Shown piece after piece: positions 36,595 to 43,762 of a stretch of 64,000 bases of DNA; positions within the stretch are counted from its first letter, which is position 1, and each line of letters opens with the position of its first letter. This DNA is from Streptomyces sp. MST-110588 (GTDB lineage Bacteria; Actinomycetota; Actinomycetes; Streptomycetales; Streptomycetaceae), in NCBI RefSeq assembly GCF_022695595.1, contig NZ_CP074380.1, positions 2,659,501-2,723,500 on the forward strand, read 5' to 3'. The translations under genes were made by a program, and so were the position numbers. The notes under the pieces are model-generated. The model had not been told where the DNA came from. It saw nothing but the letters and a program-made list of their open reading frames with translations, and ran no database searches.

Positions 36595-38321
36595 AGGAGC
36601 GCCCGCTGGGCGGGGGACCAGTCATCGGCCGGTATCCGTTCCGCGGCCTCGGAGACGACGCGGGCGAAGGCCGGGTAGGCAGTGGCGTACTCCCGCAACC
36701 TGTCGAGCCGCACGTCCGGGACATCGCCCAGGACCGCCACCAATGGGGGCGGCGTGCCCTCGGTGGGTGCCGGCGTCCGAGCGGGGTCGTGCAACGCCGT
36801 GCCGAGCCTGTCGAGCAGGTCCGTGCTGTCACGGACCACCCAGCCGCACCGGTACGGGAAGTGCTCGCGGCCCGCGGTCAGCACCTCACAGGCCGCTGCC
36901 AGGTCGAACCCGGCCACATCCTCGGCCACTTGCCGGCGCAGCCGCCGCACCTGCTGGTGGAGTGCGGCCGTGTCGCGGGCCGACAGGACGACCAGCCGTT
37001 CCGCGGGTTCGTACGCGGCCGACGCGGCGGGGACCGGGCCCTGTTCGAGGACCATGTGCGCGTTGGTGCCGCTCAGCCCGAAACTGCTGACCGCGGCACG
37101 CCGGGGGCCGTCGGTCGTCGGCCAGCCCTCACGCCGGTCGGCGATCCTCAGCGGGACCCGCTCCATCGAGAGCAGCGGGTTGGGCTCGGTGAAATTGGCC
37201 GTGGGAAAGACTTCCCCGGCCCGGAACTGGGCGATGACCCGCAGCAGCCCCGCGAAGGAGGCCATGCAGCCCAGGTGCCCGAAGTTCGCCTTGGCCGAGG
37301 AGACCGGAACCACGCCCCGGGAATGCGCGGTCCATGCCTGGGCGAGCCCCTGGATCTCGATGGGGTCGCCGATCTTCGTACCGGTGCCGTGGGCCTCGAT
37401 GTACCCGATCGTGCTCGGTGGGACACCCGCGTCTTTCCAGGCAGCCGCTATCACCTCGGTCTGCGCGGCCGGGCTGGGAGCGGTCAGCCCGGTGCTGCGC
37501 CGCGCGTCCTGGTTCACGGCACTGCCGCGGATCACCGCGGAGATCGTGTCGCCGTCCCGCAGCGCGTCCGCAAGCCGTTTGACCAGGACGAACCCGCCGC
37601 CTTCGCCGTAAGCGGTGCCGTCCGCGGCGCTGTCGAAGGGGCGGCACCGGTCGGTGGGCGACAGGACGCCCATGCCCTCGGCGCTGGTGGTGCGCCGCGG
37701 CACCGGGCCGAGCACCAGCTCGTACCCCCCGACCAGGGCCAGGGCGCTCTCGCCCCGGGCCAGCTTCCAGCGCGCCTCGTGCAGGGCGACCAGGAACGAG
37801 GAGCAGGACGTGTCGATGACCTGGGCCGGTCCGCGCAGATCCAGGTGATAGGCGATGCGTCCGGCCGCGTACGCGTGGAGGCTGCCGGTCCTCGCCGCAC
37901 CGGTCCGCCGCTCGTGGGCGGGCAGCAGGTCGGAAAGGCTCGGGTGCGGGCCACCGTACCCGGCCACCAGTACCGCGGTGTCGCTGCCCGCGAGTTCCGA
38001 AGGCCGGTACCCGGCCTCACCGACGGCCCGTACGGCGAGGTGCAGCATGCGCCGCTGCCGTGGATCGATCAATTCGGCCTCGGCCTTGGAGAGGCCGAAG
38101 TAGCGGTGGTCGAAACCGGTGACGTCATCGATCCAGCCACCTGCCCGGCCGGCATCGTCATGGCGTACGCCGGTGGCTTCGGCCCGCTTGCCGGGAAACG
38201 GCCGAAGGGTGTCGCGCCCCTCGCGCAGGAGAGCGGTCAGTGCCCGCCAGTCGGTGCACTGGGGCAGTTCGAACGCGGCACCGATGACCGCCAGTGTCGC
38301 GGACTCTTCTGTGGTGTTCAT
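36540..38321 (-). CDS. Type I ketosynthase (KS) with truncated acyltransferase, probably fused to the NRPS
   Basis: 593 aa. The KS domain (about 8-425) has Cys 173 in DTSCSSF, His 311 in EAHGTGT and His 349 in NFGHLG, so decarboxylative condensation is possible. After the KS-AT linker (about 430-540) only a short AT-like start remains (residues 550-585) before the stop at 36540. The downstream NRPS frame continues that AT homology one frame away. The GHSxG motif is lost, so an extender must come from elsewhere: a trans-acting AT, an FkbH-type ACP unit, or none. ATG 38321 has GGGA upstream and lies 24 nt after the MFS stop. Could be a genuine split with coupled translation. Confidence 0.88.
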   Translation of the reverse strand: MNTTEESATLAVIGAAFELPQCTDWRALTALLREGRDTLRPFPGKRAEATGVRHDDAGRAGGWIDDVTGFDHRYFGLSKAEAELIDPRQRRMLHLAVRAVGEAGYRPSELAGSDTAVLVAGYGGPHPSLSDLLPAHERRTGAARTGSLHAYAAGRIAYHLDLRGPAQVIDTSCSSFLVALHEARWKLARGESALALVGGYELVLGPVPRRTTSAEGMGVLSPTDRCRPFDSAADGTAYGEGGGFVLVKRLADALRDGDTISAVIRGSAVNQDARRSTGLTAPSPAAQTEVIAAAWKDAGVPPSTIGYIEAHGTGTKIGDPIEIQGLAQAWTAHSRGVVPVSSAKANFGHLGCMASFAGLLRVIAQFRAGEVFPTANFTEPNPLLSMERVPLRIADRREGWPTTDGPRRAAVSSFGLSGTNAHMVLEQGPVPAASAAYEPAERLVVLSARDTAALHQQVRRLRRQVAEDVAGFDLAAACEVLTAGREHFPYRCGWVVRDSTDLLDRLGTALHDPARTPAPTEGTPPPLVAVLGDVPDVRLDRLREYATAYPAFARVVSEAAERIPADDWSPAQRALLWLVAGRGSWRQPGCDRS

Positions 38322-38345
38322 GTGTCCCGCCAATTCAGCGATAGC

Positions 38346-39590
38346 TCACGAGGAAGGAACATCGGCTTTGGACCGGCCGCGGATCGCCCGCGCGTCGGGC
38401 AGCGCGATGACGGCCAGGTTGGCGGCCACGACGAGGCCGGCCGCGCTAAGCAGCGGTGCCGCCATGCCCGTCACGGCGGCGACGGGCGCCGCCACCGCCA
38501 GGCCCAGCGGCCGGGCGGCGAAGGACAGCAGCGCGTCGTAGGAGTCGGTCCTGGCCAGTGCGTGTTCCGGGATGTGGCGTTGCATGGTGGTCTGCCACAG
38601 GGTGTTGAGGATGCCCAGCCCGAACATGGCGATCCCGTACGCCACCGCGTTGATCCACGTGGTCATCGGTACGGAGAAGGTGATCAGTGGCAGCGCGAAG
38701 AGCGCTCCGCAGACCGAGGTGATGATCAGCGGACGTCGAGCCCGCAGCCGAGGCGCCAGGAAGGCGCCGGCCACCATTCCGGCCATGCCCGCCTGGTAGA
38801 CCACCACCCAGGCGACCTCTCCGCCCAGCCGTTCCACAGCGATGAGCGGTCCCAGGGTCATGAGCACCCCGGCCGCGAGGTTGGAGACGCCGTGGGCCAG
38901 CAAGTTGGTCCAGAACCACGGGCGGCTGCTGACCTCCTGCCAGCCGTCGGCCAGGTCCCGGAAGAAGGTGCCGGGATCGTCCCGCGCGGCCCTGGGCGCC
39001 GTGCGCAGCCCACCCAGGGTCACGGCGGCGACGGCGAAGAGCAGCGCCGTCAGTACGAACGCCCAGCCGGGTCCGGTCGTCACCACCAGCACACCCGCGA
39101 CACCGGGCCCGGCCACCAGGGCGATACCGCGGGCGACGCCCAGGTGCCCGTTGGCGCGCAGCCGCGCGCTCTCCGGGACCACGGCGGTCACCAGCGGGGA
39201 CATCGTGGGCGTCCCGAAGGCGATGGCCGCACCGGTGACCGCCGACAGCACGGCGAGGTCGGTGATCCGCGCGGTGCCGAGCAGCAGCTCGACGCCGATG
39301 ACGAACTGGGCCACGCCTCGGACCAGGTCGGCGAGGAACGCCACCCGCTGGGCGGGGTACCGGTCGGCCAGCACGCCTCCCACGGGCAGGAGGAGCAGTT
39401 GCGGCACGAGTTCCGCGGCCAGGACGATGCCCAGGTCGCCGGCGCTGCCCGTCTCCTTGATCACGGCCAGGGTCAGTGCGGTGGGCACCAGGGCGGTGGC
39501 CAGGAAGGACAGGGTGCGCCCGGCCAGCAGACGCCGGAAACCGGGGACCGCGAGCACGGGGACGGGCGCGGCCGGAGCGTCGTCCCTCAT
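38346..39590 (-). CDS. MFS transporter, likely product exporter
   Basis: 414-aa major facilitator with twelve predicted membrane segments. The loop 2-3 signature-like segment GGVLADRYPAQRV is present. It resembles the MFS_3/EntS type that exports siderophores and peptides. ATG 39590 overlaps the preceding thioesterase stop as ATGA. Its position inside the cluster supports export of, or self-protection from, the product. Confidence 0.9.
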   Translation of the reverse strand: MRDDAPAAPVPVLAVPGFRRLLAGRTLSFLATALVPTALTLAVIKETGSAGDLGIVLAAELVPQLLLLPVGGVLADRYPAQRVAFLADLVRGVAQFVIGVELLLGTARITDLAVLSAVTGAAIAFGTPTMSPLVTAVVPESARLRANGHLGVARGIALVAGPGVAGVLVVTTGPGWAFVLTALLFAVAAVTLGGLRTAPRAARDDPGTFFRDLADGWQEVSSRPWFWTNLLAHGVSNLAAGVLMTLGPLIAVERLGGEVAWVVVYQAGMAGMVAGAFLAPRLRARRPLIITSVCGALFALPLITFSVPMTTWINAVAYGIAMFGLGILNTLWQTTMQRHIPEHALARTDSYDALLSFAARPLGLAVAAPVAAVTGMAAPLLSAAGLVVAANLAVIALPDARAIRGRSKADVPSS

Positions 39591-40343
39591 GGCCGGGGCC
39601 CGGGCGATGCCGTGAACGCGTCGGCCAGTCGCCCGAGAAGCGGTGGGGGTGCCGACAGGAACGCGTAGTGGCCACCGTCCAGAACGGTGAAGTCCACCTC
39701 GTCCCCGTAGTGTTGCCACCCCCGGAGTTCCTCCAGGGTGACCTCCGGGTCGTCCGCCCAGTGCAGGACGCTGATGCCGAAGGGTACGGTGACGGGCTCG
39801 GTCATCCGGTACTGCCGGTTCGCGTCCAGGTCCTCGCGCAACACCGCCAGCCCCAGATCGATCAGCGCCGGATGCGGGCTGCCGCCCGGGAGACCGCGAG
39901 GATCTCCAGTTCGGCCCGCAGTTCGTCGTCCGTCATGGTCAGGAACCGGTCGTGGGGGCAGTGGTGCGGCGCGACCTGGGCGGAGACGAACAGCCGGGTG
40001 GGCACGGGCAGTCCGCGGCGCACCAGCAGCCGGGCCGTCTCGAAAGCGGGCAGCGATCCCGCGCAGTGGCCGAAGAACGCGAACGGCCGGTCCAGGTAGG
40101 GCAGCAGCGGTTCGACCAGGTCCTGCGCCAAGCGCTGGTACGAACCGTAGTGCGGCTCCCGCATCCGGTTCTCCCGGCCCGGTAACTGGATGGAGCACAC
40201 CTCCACGTCACCGAACCGGCGGGGCCAGGCGTTGAACATCGACGCCCCCACCCCGAATAAGGGAAGCAGAAGACACGGGCCGCCACATCGTCGGCGGGCT
40301 CTCTCAGCAGCCAGGTACCGAGCGCTCCGGTGGCACCTGTCAT
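39587..40343 (-). pseudogene. Type II thioesterase broken by two 1-nt frameshifts
   Basis: Three frames together spell one thioesterase. From ATG 40343 the first reads TGALGTWLLREPADD then VFCFPYSG. The second starts at about 40254 (VGASMFNAWP) and carries the nucleophile in FGHCAGS, with Cys following His and so an unusual GHCAG in place of GHSxG. It stops at 39862. The third resumes near 39890 (SPHPALIDLGL) and holds the Asp (LHWADDP) and His (LDGGHYAF). Adding one base at the C4 run 40251-40254 and one near 39885-39890 gives 252 residues, the usual length. A TTA codon lies at 40183-40185. Whether these are real lesions or sequence errors is open. Confidence 0.8.
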
Positions 40344-40428
40344 GGATGGGGAAGGCATACGTCACACGACTCGCATTTCTTCGGCTCTATGGGGAGTGGC
40401 ACAACACCGCAAGAAAGAACTTGCGAAA

Positions 40429-40456
40429 GTCAGCGCCTGTGGGTCAGCGCCTGTGG
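40429..40456. repeat. 14-bp tandem duplication across the P450 stop codon
   Basis: GTCAGCGCCTGTGG occurs twice head to tail (40429-40442, 40443-40456), followed by a partial third copy. The second copy contains the P450 stop codon, so the first would provide a spare stop-like sequence outside the gene. Confidence 0.8.
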
Positions 40457-41688
40457 GTCAGCACCGGAAGACGCGTCAGTCCCGCGACGAACACGGATTT
40501 CAGGTGCTGGATCGGACCCGCGAGTTCCACCGCCCGGAAGAGCCGGAAAAACTCTTCGAAAAGGATGCGGAAGGTGAACCGGGCGAGAGTGGCGCCCAGA
40601 CAGTAATGGGGGCCGTGACCGAAAGCGATGTGCCGATTGTCCTCGCGCAGGATGTCGAAACGGTACGGATCGGCGAAAACCCTTTGGTCCCGATTGGCGG
40701 AACCGATCCAGACCGCCACCGCGTCACCCGCGGCCACCTGTCCGCCGCCCAGCGCGGTGTCCGCGACGGCGTACCGCAGGAAGCTGCTGGCCGGCGAGGT
40801 CCAGCGCAGGCCCTCCTCCACGAGGGAGGGGATCAGCGTCCGGTCCGAGGCGGCCTTGCGCAACTGGTCGTCGCGTTCGGCCAGCGCGAGCAGGAGCCCG
40901 GAAACGGTGTGCGGGGTGGTCGCGTTGGCGCCCAGCAGCAGGCTGTAGCAGTTGTAGACGACTTCTTCCTCGGTCAGCTTCCCGGTGCCCGCATCCATCG
41001 TCATCAGATGACCGATGAGGTCCTGGCCCGGCCCGTCCCCGCGACGGCGGGCGCGGAACTGTGCGGCGAAGTACTCGAACAACTGGTGGTGTGCGATGGC
41101 CAGAGTGGCCGGTCCGCTGCCGATCCGGAACAGGGGGTCCTCCGGTGCAGCCGCCATACCCGTCCAGCGGACCAGGTCCTCCCAGTCCGGCTCGGGCACT
41201 CCCAGCAGCGCCCCCGCCACGGTCATCGGCAGGTGGTAGGCCCGCTGTGCCACGTCCCAGACGCCCCCGTCCAGTCCGGGGGCGAGGAAGTGCCCTACGG
41301 CCCGCCTGATCCTGGACTCCCAGTCGGCCAGCGCCCGCGCGGTCAGCCTCTTGTTCATCGGTCGCCGTAGTTCACCGTGCCGTGGCGGGTCCGTGGACAC
41401 CAGCATCTTTCCCGACGAGACGTCGTCGTGGCCGAGCTGGGTGAGGATACTGCCCCGCTGCGAGGTGAAGGACCGGTGGTCCGCCAGCACGCGGCAGGCG
41501 TCCTCGTACCGGGTCACCGACCAGAAGGCACGTCCGTCGGGGAGCACCTGGCGGTGCAGCGGCGCGCGGTCCCGCATCGCGGCCCAGACCTGGTGCGGGT
41601 CGCCCGCGGCGTGGAACTCCGGGTCGAAGAGGTCGATCGCCGCCAGGTCGACACCGTCGGTGACCGGGGCGCCGTCGGTGATCCTCAT
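40444..41688 (-). CDS. Cytochrome P450
   Basis: 414-aa soluble bacterial P450. The heme ligand is Cys 363 in FGHGPHYCLG, and the ExxR motif is EGLR (292-295). The I-helix reads LLLGANATTPHT (251-261): the usual acidic residue before the Thr is Ala here, which can change oxygen activation or the reaction type. ATG 41688 overlaps the A-T stop as ATGA. P450s paired with stand-alone A-T proteins commonly hydroxylate the carrier-bound amino acid, so beta-hydroxylation of carrier-bound valine is a reasonable but untested guess. A separate ferredoxin is not encoded in the window. Confidence 0.92.
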   Translation of the reverse strand: MRITDGAPVTDGVDLAAIDLFDPEFHAAGDPHQVWAAMRDRAPLHRQVLPDGRAFWSVTRYEDACRVLADHRSFTSQRGSILTQLGHDDVSSGKMLVSTDPPRHGELRRPMNKRLTARALADWESRIRRAVGHFLAPGLDGGVWDVAQRAYHLPMTVAGALLGVPEPDWEDLVRWTGMAAAPEDPLFRIGSGPATLAIAHHQLFEYFAAQFRARRRGDGPGQDLIGHLMTMDAGTGKLTEEEVVYNCYSLLLGANATTPHTVSGLLLALAERDDQLRKAASDRTLIPSLVEEGLRWTSPASSFLRYAVADTALGGGQVAAGDAVAVWIGSANRDQRVFADPYRFDILREDNRHIAFGHGPHYCLGATLARFTFRILFEEFFRLFRAVELAGPIQHLKSVFVAGLTRLPVLTHRR

Positions 41689-43469
41689 GCCGCCTCCCGT
41701 GCCGCGTCGATCGCCGCGGCCAGACCCGCCGGGGTGGGATCGAGGTAGAAGGTGACCGGTGAGATCTCGACGCCGTATTCACGCCGTAGGTCCGCCGTGA
41801 TCCGCACGCCGACCAGCGAGTGGCCGCCGAGTTCGAAGAAGTCGTCGTCGGCGCCTATGCCCTCGATGCCCAGCAGGTCGCTCCACAGCCGTACCACCAC
41901 GGTTTCCGTCGGGGTGCGCGGCTTGCGGTAGGCCGCTCTGAGGTCGGGCCGGCACGCTGTCTCCGCCGCGGCCAGCGCAGCGCGGTCGATCTTGCCATTC
42001 GTGGTCAGCGGCAGCGCGTCCACCACTTGGATCAGGGACGGGACGGCGTACGACGGCAGGGTCCCGGCCAGTTGGCGGCGCAGGTCCAACGTGGCGGGCA
42101 GGCTTGCCGGTCGCCCGGTGACGTAGGCGACCAGCCGCTTCCCGCCCGACGGCTGCGACTGCGCGACCACGGCCGCGGCCGTGACGCCGGGCAGTTGGCA
42201 CACGGCGGACTCCACCTCGCCCGGCTCGATCCGGAAGCCACGGATCTTCACTTGGCCGTCGGCGCGCCCGTGGTACTCCAGCGTTCCGTCTTCAAGCCTG
42301 CTGACCAGGTCTCCGGTCCGGTACATCCGTCCTCCGGGGCAGGGGGAGAACGGGTCGGGCAGGAACCGCTGGGCGGTCAGCTCCGGGCAGTTCAGATATC
42401 CGTGGGCCAGTCCCTCTCCCGTCGCGAAGAGTTCGCCGATCCGGCCGTCGGCGACCGGGCGCAGGGCCGCGTCGAGGATGTACACCCCGGTGCCACGGAT
42501 CGGACGGCCTATGGGTACGGAACCGGAGACCGGCTCGGTGACCGTGTGGCAACAGGTGAACGTGGTGTTCTCGGTGGGGCCGTAGCCGTTGATCAGTACG
42601 GTGTCTCCCAGGGCTGCCAGCGCCCGGTTGACGTGCGCGGGCGACAGGACGTCCCCGCCGGCCACCAGGTAACGCAGACCCTGCAGGTCCTCCAGGCCGT
42701 TGTCGACGACCTGCTGGAACAGACCGGCGGTCAGCCAGAGCACCGTGACACCCGCGCACCTGACGTGTTTGGTGAGTTCACCGGCCGACAGTTCCCGCTC
42801 GGGGGCCAGTTCCAGCCGGGCGCCGTTGAGCAACGGCCCCCAGACCTCCAGGGTGGAGGCGTCGAAGGCGAGCGGCGCGAACTGGAGGAAGACGTCGTCG
42901 GCCGCGACCGGCAGGAAGTCGCTGTCCACCACCAGGCGCGAGACCGCCCGGTGCGGTATACAGACGCCCTTCGGGGCACCGGTCGAACCGGAGGTGTAGG
43001 CGAGGTAGGCGACATGGTCCGCGGTCACTTCCGTCGGCCGCGGCAGCAGGTCGGGAAGCTCGCCCTCCAGTGACACCGGTGTGCATGACGACGGCAGCTC
43101 CGCCGGCCGTTCGGCACTCACGTCGGCATGGGTCAGGACGAACCGGACCCCCGCGTCGCGGAGCACCAGGCGCCTGCGCTCGGCCGGATACCGGTGTTCG
43201 AGGGCGAGATAGGCGGCGCCCGCCTTCAGGATGCCCAGCAGCCCGATGACGGTGGTGACCCGCCGCGCCCCGTCCAGGGCCACGACGTCTCCCGGGACGA
43301 CACCCAGGTCCTGCAGGCGCCGGGCCAGACGGTCCGAGCGGTCGTCCAGTTCACCGTACGTCAGCTCACCGTCCTCCCCGCTCACCGCGACCCTGCCTGG
43401 GGCGCTGCGGGCCCGCCGGGCGAAGATCTCGCCGATCGGCAGCGGGCGCGATCGGTTCGGCACGTCCAT
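41685..43469 (-). CDS. NRPS protein, adenylation-carrier (A-T), predicted valine
   Basis: 594 aa. The adenylation domain (about 10-515) has A3 YTSGSTGAPKG (158-168), A4 FDASTLEVW, A5 NGYGPTE, A7 YRTGD, A8 GRADGQVKIRGFRIEPGE and A10 TTNGKIDR. The carrier domain has FFELGGHS near residue 545. Reading the ten pocket positions by hand gives D-A-L-W-V-G-G-T-F-K, one change from known valine codes (DALWIGGTFK, DAFWIGGTFK). With no C domain, it may load the A-less T2 of the NRPS at 32716 in trans or present valine to the P450 encoded next. GGAGG precedes ATG 43469. Confidence 0.92.
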   Translation of the reverse strand: MDVPNRSRPLPIGEIFARRARSAPGRVAVSGEDGELTYGELDDRSDRLARRLQDLGVVPGDVVALDGARRVTTVIGLLGILKAGAAYLALEHRYPAERRRLVLRDAGVRFVLTHADVSAERPAELPSSCTPVSLEGELPDLLPRPTEVTADHVAYLAYTSGSTGAPKGVCIPHRAVSRLVVDSDFLPVAADDVFLQFAPLAFDASTLEVWGPLLNGARLELAPERELSAGELTKHVRCAGVTVLWLTAGLFQQVVDNGLEDLQGLRYLVAGGDVLSPAHVNRALAALGDTVLINGYGPTENTTFTCCHTVTEPVSGSVPIGRPIRGTGVYILDAALRPVADGRIGELFATGEGLAHGYLNCPELTAQRFLPDPFSPCPGGRMYRTGDLVSRLEDGTLEYHGRADGQVKIRGFRIEPGEVESAVCQLPGVTAAAVVAQSQPSGGKRLVAYVTGRPASLPATLDLRRQLAGTLPSYAVPSLIQVVDALPLTTNGKIDRAALAAAETACRPDLRAAYRKPRTPTETVVVRLWSDLLGIEGIGADDDFFELGGHSLVGVRITADLRREYGVEISPVTFYLDPTPAGLAAAIDAAREAA

Positions 43470-43762
43470 GGATCAACCTCCACCCCTGGTCATCCAGGTG
43501 ACATGTGCGGCTGTCGGCACCACGGCGGGACACCGGATGCTCGGCCGGAGTGGGCGGTGACCGTGCCCACGGGCCCCATCCTCAACACGCGTCTACTGAA
43601 CCGCTGTCATAACGGGATCGGTGCGTCAGTAGTGCCGTGATAGTCCCGGTGTACCGGACCAGTGGTGCGGCGGCAGCGCGCCTGGTCAGCACCCGTGCCA
43701 CTCGCTTGAGGTGATCCGCGGCCGGCCAGGGGCGACCGCAGCGACGTACTGTCCGGATCTCG
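43470..43762 (-). promoter_or_regulatory. Presumed promoter of the biosynthetic operon
   Basis: 293 nt between the SARP gene stop and the first biosynthetic gene. It is the only large gap upstream of the structural genes and so the probable SARP target. I found no clear pair of heptamer repeats at 11-nt spacing, so the binding site is not assigned. Confidence 0.35.

Noticed and set aside
43470..43762. Search for SARP heptamer repeats before the first biosynthetic gene
   Set aside because: TTCAG and TTGAG motifs occur 15 nt apart, not the usual 11, and are too degenerate to claim.
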